Assembly (NCBI RefSeq): GCF_017068455.1
Contig: NZ_CP070608.1
Location: 1,040,501 to 1,104,500, forward strand
DNA: 64,000 nt
DNA from: Fulvivirga lutea
GTDB taxonomy: Bacteria > Bacteroidota > Bacteroidia > Cytophagales > Cyclobacteriaceae
Direction: 5' to 3'
Below the pieces are notes generated by a model. The model was not told the DNA's origin. It searched no databases and worked only from the letters and a program-made list of their open reading frames with translations. Positions 1-8,531 of the stretch are shown one piece after another. How positions within the stretch are numbered: the stretch's first letter is position 1; the number at the start of each line of letters is the position of its first letter. A program made the translations under genes and the position numbers.

Positions 1-83
1 TGAGCGCCAAGTTTCTTCAGAGCCTGATATCTATCTACAGCAAACTGGCAATTAATTAAATGTTTGGTTGCTAATACCTGCAT
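1..83 (-). CDS. N-terminal fragment of a leftward gene, possibly a glycosyltransferase
   Basis: A leftward reading frame begins with ATG at 83-81 and stays open to the window edge (27 residues). It begins MQVLATKHLI and ends RYQALKKLGA. A short beta strand followed by a helix ending in KKLG is the usual opening of GT-B glycosyltransferases (first Rossmann strand, then the first helix), and every neighbour is a polysaccharide gene. The frame is also open upstream of this ATG, through the end of the preceding gene, so an earlier non-ATG start cannot be excluded. The gene lies 52 bases downstream of the GT2 gene on the same strand and could be co-transcribed with it. Too little is visible for a firm family call. 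Confidence 0.4.
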   Translation of the reverse strand, partial: MQVLATKHLINCQFAVDRYQALKKLGA

Positions 84-135
84 ATCTGATTTATAAGAAA
101 TGGCTAAGTTAGAAATATAATTGCGTGAAGAAGAA

Positions 136-1050
136 CTAATTCTTGAATAAATTACGAATAAAATATAATGCTTTTCCTAATCGAATAAACCAACGAGGCT
201 GGTGTCCATATGTTGCCTCATACCATCGTTTCTCGTTTTCAAGGGTGTCTAATCGCTTGAGTAGTAAATCTCTTTCCAGCTCAGTATTTAATACTTTGTT
301 GTTTTCATTATAACCCACATAAATTCTTGATTGGTCTTTAATAAGCTCATATTTCCTTTGGGTATCTGTGTCATCTTCCAAAGCATTTTGAATATGCAAA
401 TTCATGGCAGACTTATAATCTGCATTTTGGTGCGTAATGTATTCGTTACTAACCTGAACATCAAAAGGATGGTTAATGTCATTAAAGCCGGCACGGCACG
501 CTCTTAATGTATAATCAATATGACCTACTCCTCTAAATCCAAAATTTTCTACATCCATGTAACCCACCTTTTTAATTACTTTTGGCGTTAAAGTAAAAAA
601 TGACCCTTGCACATCCTTTCCTTCACAATGGCTTATAAGAGGGTCTTTTTTTACAGGAGGGATAAGATTTTTTTCTGGTCTCCAAGATGTGTCGAAGTGA
701 CAGAGATGATGATAGCCGCTTTCTTGTATAGCATTAATATAGATGTCTTCCCAACCAGGCCTTATAAACTCAATGTCATCATCACATTTGAAACAATAGT
801 CAAAGTCAATATTTTCAAGTTCTTTTATAATTGTGTTAAATTGGTAATGTATTCCTTTCCTATTATTCTTTATTATTGTAACAGAAACTTTAGGAATATG
901 AAGTTTTCCCAGGTATTCTAAGGTGCCATCTGTCGAGCCATCATCGGCAATGATTAATTGCCATTCAGAATTGATATTTTCACAAAAAGAATCAAGAAGG
1001 TTCTTAAGAAAACTTAATCGATTATATGTAGTTACAGCCAGAATGTACAT
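136..1050 (-). CDS. family 2 glycosyltransferase (GT-A fold)
   Basis: A 304-residue GT2 enzyme expected to transfer a sugar from a nucleotide donor at the cytoplasmic face during surface polysaccharide assembly. The opening strand MYILAVTTYNR, the DDGSTDGT nucleotide-binding loop near residue 37 and the KCDDDIEF metal-binding DxD site near residue 90 are all present, so it looks catalytically intact. The donor and acceptor cannot be read from sequence. The C-terminus (about 276-304) carries the tail WYEATYGHQPRWF, which closely resembles the tail of the GT at 3084-4874. It is divergently oriented to the asparagine-synthetase-like gene at 1132, with an 81-base gap. Within that gap a TATCTTTA sequence on the minus strand is one base off the Bacteroidota -7 consensus. 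Confidence 0.85.
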   Translation of the reverse strand: MYILAVTTYNRLSFLKNLLDSFCENINSEWQLIIADDGSTDGTLEYLGKLHIPKVSVTIIKNNRKGIHYQFNTIIKELENIDFDYCFKCDDDIEFIRPGWEDIYINAIQESGYHHLCHFDTSWRPEKNLIPPVKKDPLISHCEGKDVQGSFFTLTPKVIKKVGYMDVENFGFRGVGHIDYTLRACRAGFNDINHPFDVQVSNEYITHQNADYKSAMNLHIQNALEDDTDTQRKYELIKDQSRIYVGYNENNKVLNTELERDLLLKRLDTLENEKRWYEATYGHQPRWFIRLGKALYFIRNLFKN

Positions 1051-1131
1051 TTAAAAATATCTATCTTCACCTTACATTTTGAATAAAGATACTTAAGATA
1101 GAGAACCATTGAGAACTCTAATTGGTAATAA

Positions 1132-3087
1132 ATGCTATACTTTTTAATTATATCCAAAAAAAACACTTCTAACCCATATATACAAAGTAGTGAGGAACTC
1201 TTTAAATTTATACCAAATGGTAGAAATTTACAGTATAATCGATGGCTTACTTTAGGTGAAAGATTGGAAATACATTACTGGTTACCCAAAGACTCATATT
1301 TTGATTACGAGTATTATGAAGACGTTTCAGAAAATCAAATCAGGCTGTTCAATGGGTGGATTAATGATGGAAATCCCTTAAATACACACCTCAATAAGAG
1401 GGACTTAAATAATGTAGAAGGAAATTCAGGGGAATATGTCTATATAAATATGAATTCTGATGGTGATGGTTCATTCAAGAGAAATTTAACATCTTCAGTG
1501 CAAACTTATTTTACTGAAAATGAAGAAATTACCATTATTTCTAATCGAGTAGGTCTCATAAACCATCTCTTGAGACCAAAGTCTTCGTTAAAGGATTGTC
1601 TGGATACAAATTTTTTAGCTTGGTCAATATCAACTTCATGGGCTCACGATGACTCTACGCTTTTTAGAGATATTAAAGTTTTATCTCAGGGTACCAAAAT
1701 CTTCATTCAAAATAACAGTGTTCATTTTGAAAAGAAAGAAGGCGATATTTGGGCAGATCATCATTTTCAGGAATTATATAAAAAAGATACGCATCAATAT
1801 TGGGATATATGTTATGAAAAACTCATAAATAATCTCAATCTTTTTTTTAAATATTTTGACAAGCCATTTAATTTCCCTCTATCTGGTGGGAAAGATAGTA
1901 GACTCTTATTAGGTCTGATATTAAATAGTGAAGGGAGGCACCTTATTAATAAAACGATAACGAACGGGCCACCCTATAGTGGTGAGGTCATAGCCGGGAG
2001 GCTCCTCGCAAATCAACTTAAGTTGGTACATGAAACAAATGAAGGAGGGTATCACGGGTTCGATATGACGGATCGGTTTGGCAAACACATTTTTTTTACA
2101 GAAGGAGAAGTCTCACCCATGGATTTGACTTCTAATTTTGAACGAGTATCAGAAAAAATGGTACTTCGGGGTCAGGAAGTAGGTCTAAGAAATATTAGCG
2201 ATATCAAAGAAAATGATTTTGATCAAATCGAAAGTTGGTTTTATAAACATTTAGGAAATTTTAATCATGTAGGGTTTCTAAAAGAATCTTTTGTGAATGA
2301 AAGGAAAAATGAATTCAAACACCAATGGCTCTATAAAAATCAGGCTGAAACCCTTACTAATTTACACACAAAAAATAGAATTGAAACACGGTTTCTTCGA
2401 TGGGGCGGAAGAATCTGGACGGCCCATAATACTAATGAGTTTACTCCTTTTATTTTTCTGGATGATTACATCGTTAAGTCTACATACAATGCTGGTGTAG
2501 AAGCTAGAATAAATGAAGAGTTTCATTATGAGATAATGAAACGGTGTGGTAATGATTTAATAGAGATTCCATTTTGTAATCAAAAATGGCCTAATAAATA
2601 TAATATTGATTCTAAAATGATAAAACATTATCAAGTTGATAAGAAGCCCATGCGAGGCTCTCATGCAGTTTTGTTTAAAAATCTTGATATTATTAAACAC
2701 TTTGTTTTGGATTCAAATATTGTTGATCTTTTAGAACCAGTGGTTGATTGGGAAGAGTTTAAAGGTTTTAGGCAAGAGAATTTAAAAGGGGGGCATTATC
2801 AGCCTTTTTGGCAATTGGTTCAAATGGCTGCTATTTCTAATTGCAATAGCTTTACCCAAGATGAAGTATGTAGTATCCATGAAAAAATGGATGACTTCCC
2901 TAATCTCAAAGATGATTATGAGAGTCTTGATCCACTGACCTTAGAAAAGTCGAAAACTAACAAGTACAAGGAGGTGATTATTGAATTACTGGCAAAAAAT
3001 GAACTCGAAAACAAGACACAACACGATGAATCAAATTTAGATGGACTTAAAATTTTTGGTTATTATATTACGAAAGCGAAAGGCTAG
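1132..3087 (+). CDS. asparagine-synthetase-like protein lacking the glutaminase cysteine
   Basis: This 651-residue protein contains the ATP-pyrophosphatase domain of the asparagine synthetase class. The PP-loop SGGKDSR is at about residue 252, where the family has SGGxDS. The N-terminal ~230 residues look like a degenerate class II glutamine amidotransferase fold (LFNGWI, then SNRVGLINHLL where functional enzymes have ARDRLGIKPL), but the protein does not begin MC, so the catalytic N-terminal cysteine is missing. It could therefore adenylate a carboxylate and use free ammonia or another amine, similar to beta-lactam-synthetase relatives. In a polysaccharide island, amidation of a uronic acid is one plausible role; this is inference. 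It overlaps the convergent GT at 3084 by four bases. A complete AsnB is present at 55527. Confidence 0.75.
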   Translation: MLYFLIISKKNTSNPYIQSSEELFKFIPNGRNLQYNRWLTLGERLEIHYWLPKDSYFDYEYYEDVSENQIRLFNGWINDGNPLNTHLNKRDLNNVEGNSGEYVYINMNSDGDGSFKRNLTSSVQTYFTENEEITIISNRVGLINHLLRPKSSLKDCLDTNFLAWSISTSWAHDDSTLFRDIKVLSQGTKIFIQNNSVHFEKKEGDIWADHHFQELYKKDTHQYWDICYEKLINNLNLFFKYFDKPFNFPLSGGKDSRLLLGLILNSEGRHLINKTITNGPPYSGEVIAGRLLANQLKLVHETNEGGYHGFDMTDRFGKHIFFTEGEVSPMDLTSNFERVSEKMVLRGQEVGLRNISDIKENDFDQIESWFYKHLGNFNHVGFLKESFVNERKNEFKHQWLYKNQAETLTNLHTKNRIETRFLRWGGRIWTAHNTNEFTPFIFLDDYIVKSTYNAGVEARINEEFHYEIMKRCGNDLIEIPFCNQKWPNKYNIDSKMIKHYQVDKKPMRGSHAVLFKNLDIIKHFVLDSNIVDLLEPVVDWEEFKGFRQENLKGGHYQPFWQLVQMAAISNCNSFTQDEVCSIHEKMDDFPNLKDDYESLDPLTLEKSKTNKYKEVIIELLAKNELENKTQHDESNLDGLKIFGYYITKAKG

Positions 3088-4874
3088 AATCTTCTAAAAA
3101 TCCCACCAATTTTTAAAAACCACTTAGGCAAATGATCGAACGTTCTTGCGTACCAAGCTAAGTCATTTTGTTGTTTTTCGATGGTTCGTTTTTGGTTCAC
3201 AATTGTTCTTTCGTTTTCTATTAAACGTTTACCAAAATCTTCCAGTTTACGCAACATGCGCTCCTCAATAGTCAGATTAAGGTCTATATTATCTTTAATG
3301 TCAAAGTCAAGATAATTATAGTTCCACGCAATTGATTTGACTAGTGCTGTTTGATCGGCATCATTTTTTGAGAAATTATCGAAAATCCTTGTGTCAGTCG
3401 GGGTTTCGATTTCCTGCATCCAGGCTTCTGGATGTTCGATACATATTAACGGGATGCTATTTTTTTGACAATGTAGTCCAAAAAATATGTCAATCATGTG
3501 AGTCTTATCAACCTCAGATAGATCGAAATTCAGGAGACTTGTATGATAGCCCAAAGTACCCGTACCAATAATATGAACATAACGATCTTCTGGGGTTTCC
3601 CTGTAAAAGCTAAAGACTTCTCGCGATGACATATCATAATACCGTTTAAAGCCTTCTTTTAACTCTATCCCATGAGAACCTATGGCAGCCGAATACTGGT
3701 AGTCCTTCAACTTTGAAAGAAGAGTTTTTACATAGTCTGAGGGATAGAGGATGTCGTCATCAAAAGTCAAATGAAATCCATTTTTTGGAGGGGAATAAAA
3801 TTTCCCATTATCAGCTAAATCCCCATGTTCTTGAGAACGAAAAATATCAACCTTGTCGAGCTTAAGGTAATTAGGAACATCATCAAAATTATTTAAATAG
3901 ATTTGCAGGACATCGACTTGTGGAAGTATGGCATTAACCACTTGTTCTAAAATCGATTCTCGTGAAGGGATGGTTACCATTGAACCAGTTATTTGTCTAC
4001 CTTTTAGAGTAACCTCCGAAATATTAACCTCTGGTTCTAATTTTTCTGTGTATCTAACCTTAATTTTATCGTCAACTGGGAAAGGTCTCTGTTTCTGAGG
4101 ATATTCTATGAAAAGTTCGTTTTTACCTGAAATAGAAGTATGCCATTTTTTATAGTTTTCTACATAGGCCGTTCTGGGTGTAGAACCAATTTCAATAGTG
4201 GATGTAAGAGAATCTTCTCTACTTCTATTAAAATAAAGTAATTCCTCGATTGTTCCTCTTGCCCCATTTCCATAAAACTTCATCATTCGAGCGTTAAACT
4301 CATCATCAGCAGCTACACGAACGGTATCGTAAAAACCGAGATCATCAAACACAGTTTTTCTGATCATTGAAGATTGGAAAGCAAGCCTTGGAGCTATAAG
4401 ATGGTTGCCATCGTTATCAAATCGAGTATACTGGCAGAGTACGAATTGTTTAGTTTCAAAACTTTCTAAAAAGCCAACCTGCTTTTTTAACCTGTCTTTG
4501 TCCGATATATCATCTGAGTCCTGGATTGCAATATATCTTCCTCTAGCCTGAGTTAATCCAAAATTCTTTGAGTAGTAAGTGCCACAATTTACTTTATTTC
4601 GATACAGCTGAATTCGGGGATCATTTAATTCTTTGATGATCTCTACGGTATTGTCCGAACTGGCATCATCGACAATGATCAACTCTAGATTTTTATATGT
4701 CTGGCTTAAGATAGATTGAATAGATTCTAGAACATAATTTTCCACATTATATGTGGTCATTATAACTGAAATAAGAGGTTCATTCTTAATCTCAATAAGA
4801 TGGCTGGATGTTGAATTTAAGTTTTCTAACCGGTTGATTGCTTCTATGAGACTTTCTTCAATGTTTTTATCCAT
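3084..4874 (-). CDS. two-domain glycosyltransferase (GT2 plus second GT-A domain)
   Basis: The protein has 596 residues. Residues ~33-240 form a classical GT2 domain (SVIMTTYNVENYV, VDDASSDNT, QDSDDIS). Residues ~290-510 form a second GT-A-like domain that begins TGSMVTIPSRESIL and carries its own acidic site, LTFDDDILYPSDY. Two GT-A active sites in one chain are typical of polymerising or disaccharide-adding synthases (chondroitin-synthase-like layouts are known), but the two domains are not close copies here. The C-terminus (about 545-596) is a short predicted coiled coil ending in WYARTFDHLPKWF, shared with the GT at 136. It is transcribed leftward and divergent from the sulfotransferase at 5125 across a 250-base gap. 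Confidence 0.82.
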   Translation of the reverse strand: MDKNIEESLIEAINRLENLNSTSSHLIEIKNEPLISVIMTTYNVENYVLESIQSILSQTYKNLELIIVDDASSDNTVEIIKELNDPRIQLYRNKVNCGTYYSKNFGLTQARGRYIAIQDSDDISDKDRLKKQVGFLESFETKQFVLCQYTRFDNDGNHLIAPRLAFQSSMIRKTVFDDLGFYDTVRVAADDEFNARMMKFYGNGARGTIEELLYFNRSREDSLTSTIEIGSTPRTAYVENYKKWHTSISGKNELFIEYPQKQRPFPVDDKIKVRYTEKLEPEVNISEVTLKGRQITGSMVTIPSRESILEQVVNAILPQVDVLQIYLNNFDDVPNYLKLDKVDIFRSQEHGDLADNGKFYSPPKNGFHLTFDDDILYPSDYVKTLLSKLKDYQYSAAIGSHGIELKEGFKRYYDMSSREVFSFYRETPEDRYVHIIGTGTLGYHTSLLNFDLSEVDKTHMIDIFFGLHCQKNSIPLICIEHPEAWMQEIETPTDTRIFDNFSKNDADQTALVKSIAWNYNYLDFDIKDNIDLNLTIEERMLRKLEDFGKRLIENERTIVNQKRTIEKQQNDLAWYARTFDHLPKWFLKIGGIFRRF

Positions 4875-5089
4875 TTTTTCTTATATCTTGAAGTTTTTTT
4901 TCTATCTCTATCGACTTAATCACAAACTTCAGTTGAATTATTCTCTTATGTACTGTTTTTGTCATGTTTTTCAATAATTCAGTAGAACTTTAGAACGAAA
5001 GTATTAAATTAAAAAAAACCTAATTAAACTTTAAAGGTGATATAAATTTTGTGTTTCTCTTTCATTTTGAATGCACATAGTGAAAAGAG

Positions 5090-5120
5090 TTTAGATATTT
5101 TAGTGGAGTTTCTAAATTTG
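5090..5120 (+). promoter_or_regulatory. candidate Bacteroidota promoter for the small sulfotransferase gene
   Basis: TTTA at 5090-5093 and TAAATTTG at 5113-5120 are separated by 19 bases. The second matches the Bacteroidota -7 consensus TAnnTTTG exactly, and the first is one base off the -33 consensus TTTG. The -7 box ends four bases before the ATG at 5125, so a transcript from this promoter would be leaderless or nearly so. The rest of the 250-base divergent gap (4875-5112) is AT-rich, and I see no other clear element in it. Confidence 0.55.
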
Positions 5121-5124
5121 ACAA

Positions 5125-5670
5125 ATGAATGTTTTTATCCTATGTACTGGTAGATGCGGATCAACAACCTTCATAAGGGCCTGTAAGTTTATAGAGAATT
5201 TTACATCAGGGCACGAAACGCTTTCTAGAGAGATTGGAAACCGTAGGTTTGCATATTCAGAAAATCATATAGAGGCTGATAATAGGTTATCATGGTTTCT
5301 AGGTGAATTAGAGGAAAGATTTGGGGACAAGGCTTTCTATGTGCATTTAACAAGAGACAAGGATAAAACCGTTAATAGCTTTAATAAAAGATGGGATGGC
5401 ACTGTAAGCATAATAAGAGCATTCTCTGCAGGAATCTTAATGAAGAAAAATGAAATGCTTACTGATGATGAGAAACTTCATATCTGTGAATATTACTACG
5501 ATACAGTGAATAGAAATATTTCTCATTTTCTTAAAAATAAGACTAACAAAATGGCTATTTGTTTAGAAAATATTGAGAATGACTTCGAACTCTTCTGGAA
5601 ATCAATTAATGCTAAAGGTGATATGGATGTTGCCGTAAAAAAGTTTAAAACAAAATATAATCAATCATAA
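5125..5670 (+). CDS. small PAPS-dependent sulfotransferase-like protein
   Basis: A 181-residue protein with the sulfotransferase P-loop-like 5'-phosphosulfate-binding segment CTGRCGSTT at residues 7-15. A probable 3'-phosphate-binding segment, LTRDKDKTVNSF, lies near residue 75, in the order and spacing usual for the superfamily. It is expected to move sulfate from PAPS to a hydroxyl or amine of a glycan. It is shorter than typical sulfotransferases (about 250-300 residues) but keeps both cofactor motifs. It lies inside a glycosyltransferase island, and a second, full-length sulfotransferase occurs at 54639, which supports a sulfated surface polysaccharide. No PAPS-synthesis gene is visible in the window. 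Other P-loop kinases are possible but fit less well. Confidence 0.72.
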   Translation: MNVFILCTGRCGSTTFIRACKFIENFTSGHETLSREIGNRRFAYSENHIEADNRLSWFLGELEERFGDKAFYVHLTRDKDKTVNSFNKRWDGTVSIIRAFSAGILMKKNEMLTDDEKLHICEYYYDTVNRNISHFLKNKTNKMAICLENIENDFELFWKSINAKGDMDVAVKKFKTKYNQS

Positions 5671-5748
5671 TACCGTAATTTGATTTGTAACTAACTTAAT
5701 AATATTCAGGGATTACAATTAGAATTAGGGATATAAATTAAAACTTTA

Positions 5749-8499
5749 ATGCCACACGATTTAAAAGAAGTTCAACAAAAAGTTGATCTACATGAATCTG
5801 AGATCAATTCAAAATTAGATAAGCTAAGGCATAAATTAGCAAAGATAGATGATGACTTGAGTGTCATTAACAACAAGCAAAATAATACTTTTAACAAGCA
5901 GATAGCAAAAATTGAAGAACTTCAGATTCGGAATAGTAACTTATCCAAACAGAATGATGAACTAAAAAATGAAATCAAATCCTTGTTGAAGGATAAGAAT
6001 AATCTAAGAACTAGTTTACAAGAAAAGGAAAAACAGCTTTCAGATTATTGGGAGACTATTCAGAAATTGAGGATAAAAGGAAGACTTAAAAGGTTATTGC
6101 CACAGTTTTTTTTTTCAAGCAAGGAAAATGAACTAAATCGTAATGAAGACTCTATTTTGGAATCTTACGATAGTAATGAAAGTTCCCCTAAGAAGAAATT
6201 ATCTAAAAAATTAACCATCGATTTAAAATCTCAAAAGAAGCTAAATAAAGAAATAAGAGGGTTGTGGTATAATTATTCAGAAGAAACCCTCTTCGATTTA
6301 AATCGAATTTTATCAGACACTAAATCGAATCCGCCAACCATATCTTACATCAGTTATCACATTGCTTTATGGTATGCAGCAATTAATAATTGGAAGGAAT
6401 CTTTACATTTTCAGAGCAAGATAGTTGAAAACACTTTGCCAAAAGAATTAATTAGTCAAGTCGTACTTTTAAAGTTCTTCACGAAGCTTCATTTGAAGGA
6501 AAATGTTGGTGAGTCACTTTTGTTGCCTAAGAATAATGCTAATGACATAGCATTGAGATTTTTGGAAGCCTTTTCCACTGAAATGGAAAAAGGGCAAAAG
6601 GCATTTGAAAATTGTTTGAATCAGACATATCAAAGTATTGAGTCAGTCAATTTTTTCAAAAATAGTGGTGCTAACACCTCTAAAGGAATAGCTAAAAACA
6701 GTAGGCTAAATGTTCCTGAAGTAACGATTTTCTTACCATATTTTGCCCCTAACGATAGTTTACCTGTTGTTTTAGAAAGTTTAACTAACCAGTCAATTAG
6801 AATTACCAAAATTGTAATAATAACTAATCAGGAATTGAACGTAAATAACGCTTTAAGTGTAGGTGACGAAAACATTCAATTAATTAAGGTGCCCTCTCCG
6901 AGTGAGTTCATAAGTACAGTCAATCAATTAATTTTGACTGTTTCTACTGAGTTCATTTTAGTAATGACCGAACTGGGGGTAATTCAATTCAATTTGATTG
7001 AGAAAATGACGGCTGAATTTGAAAATGATTCAGACATAAAATTATTATTTCCTGTTACGGCTCGTGTGAATAGGAACTTTGAATTTATACCATATTTGAG
7101 TGATCAAGGTGTGAGCCTAACTAGCAATACTGATATTTCGTGCTGTTTGATCAAATCACAAGTATTAAATGAGAATTCTGGTTTTTTTAATATAAAAACA
7201 GACTCACTTTTTGAATTTAAAAGTAGACTCGAAAGTTTGTACTCCAAAGGTTCGTGCAAAGAATTTCGAACAGCTTTGCCAAGTTACATTGAGATAAATC
7301 CAGATGAAAAAGACATTAAGTCCGAATATTTCGGTGCAGTAAGAGAATTTAGGGAATCACGTAAATTTTTATTTAAAAAAAATGTGTCTGATGGATCACC
7401 AGACATATCTCGAGTCCCTAATTATTTGACTTACGATGTTAATAACAAGAAGAGATATGATTTAATCGTTATTGCTGACTTTAATCTTAATGGTGGTGCT
7501 TATGTATCAACTTTTCATTACGTTAAAGCTGCATTAGCTTCGTTATTAAATGTAGCAATAGTTCAATGGAGGAGGTATGATCTCAACCCGGAGTTAGAGT
7601 TGAAAGATGAGGTTAGGCAATTGATTGCAGATTCAAAAATTGATATTTTGACATTTGAAGATATCGCGGAAACTGATACCGTGATCGTTGGATACCCAGT
7701 TATAGCCAACAAAAAATTGGATTTAGTCCCGAACATTAAATGTAATAATTTTTTAGTTTTAGTAAATCAATCTGCCGAAAGGTTATACACAGGTGAAGAT
7801 GTAGCGTATGTGCCTACTGAAGTTTACAATAAACTGCAAAATTTATTCAATACCAATCCGACTTGGGTACCTATTTCTGGAATTATAAGAAACTTGATGA
7901 TAGGTGATGATAGGTTCGAAAATTGCCATAAAGAGAATTGGACCCCGCTTATTGACATCGATCAATGGTGTACAAATGATTTGTTTTGGCGCAGAGAAGA
8001 ACATAAAATTCCGGTAATTGGACGTCATTCTAGGGATCATTACACTAAATGGCCCTCAGATAGAGAATCATTAATAAGTGCCTATTGTGTAAATAAGGAT
8101 TGTGAGTTTAGAGTATTAGGGGGAGCTGATCATGCAATAAATCTTATTGGTTTTAATCCCGAAAACTGGAATGTTTTAAATTTCGAGCCCAACCCACAAG
8201 TTTTTCTTTCTCAACTAGATTTTTTTATTCATTATCCTCACGAAGAATGTGTAGAGGCATTTGGAAGAGCCGTCTTAGAGGCAATGGCTATGGGAATTCC
8301 TGTAATTTTACCCCCTATTTTTAAAGACACCTTTGAGGATTACGCACTTTATGCAGAACCTGAACATGTTTGGGACAAGATATCAGCATTATGGGATGAT
8401 GAGAAAAAGTATTTAGCTCAAGCCTCACTTTCTAGAAAATTTGTGCTTGAAAGAGCCGGTTACAACCAACTTAAAGGTCGATTAAAGAGGTTGAATTAG
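5749..8499 (+). CDS. giant glycosyltransferase: coiled coil, helical repeats, degenerate GT-A, GT-B
   Basis: This 916-residue multidomain protein starts with a strongly predicted coiled coil (about 1-105). A basic stretch and a helical TPR-like region with ALWYA near residue 206 follow. Residues ~323-520 resemble a GT2 domain (VTIFLPYFAPNDSL) but lack the DDxS loop and any DxD, so this domain is probably inactive. From ~565 a GT-B Rossmann half begins YDLIVIADFNLNGGAY, followed by a GT4 C-terminal half with EAFGRAVLEAMAMGIPVI near 840, which contains the donor-binding E-x7-E pattern. The second half should therefore be the active transferase. The next gene encodes a protein with the same coiled-coil/helical/GT2/GT-B-half order, so the two look paralogous. 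They are 32 bases apart and probably co-transcribed. Confidence 0.8.
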   Translation: MPHDLKEVQQKVDLHESEINSKLDKLRHKLAKIDDDLSVINNKQNNTFNKQIAKIEELQIRNSNLSKQNDELKNEIKSLLKDKNNLRTSLQEKEKQLSDYWETIQKLRIKGRLKRLLPQFFFSSKENELNRNEDSILESYDSNESSPKKKLSKKLTIDLKSQKKLNKEIRGLWYNYSEETLFDLNRILSDTKSNPPTISYISYHIALWYAAINNWKESLHFQSKIVENTLPKELISQVVLLKFFTKLHLKENVGESLLLPKNNANDIALRFLEAFSTEMEKGQKAFENCLNQTYQSIESVNFFKNSGANTSKGIAKNSRLNVPEVTIFLPYFAPNDSLPVVLESLTNQSIRITKIVIITNQELNVNNALSVGDENIQLIKVPSPSEFISTVNQLILTVSTEFILVMTELGVIQFNLIEKMTAEFENDSDIKLLFPVTARVNRNFEFIPYLSDQGVSLTSNTDISCCLIKSQVLNENSGFFNIKTDSLFEFKSRLESLYSKGSCKEFRTALPSYIEINPDEKDIKSEYFGAVREFRESRKFLFKKNVSDGSPDISRVPNYLTYDVNNKKRYDLIVIADFNLNGGAYVSTFHYVKAALASLLNVAIVQWRRYDLNPELELKDEVRQLIADSKIDILTFEDIAETDTVIVGYPVIANKKLDLVPNIKCNNFLVLVNQSAERLYTGEDVAYVPTEVYNKLQNLFNTNPTWVPISGIIRNLMIGDDRFENCHKENWTPLIDIDQWCTNDLFWRREEHKIPVIGRHSRDHYTKWPSDRESLISAYCVNKDCEFRVLGGADHAINLIGFNPENWNVLNFEPNPQVFLSQLDFFIHYPHEECVEAFGRAVLEAMAMGIPVILPPIFKDTFEDYALYAEPEHVWDKISALWDDEKKYLAQASLSRKFVLERAGYNQLKGRLKRLN

Positions 8500-8531
8500 A
8501 ATAAATGGGAAGCTAATTAGGAAGTTTAACT

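Noticed and set aside
607-921. Rightward frame opposite the first GT
   Set aside because: It is a shadow of the GT2 gene, with no recognisable domain and a composition typical of an antisense frame.
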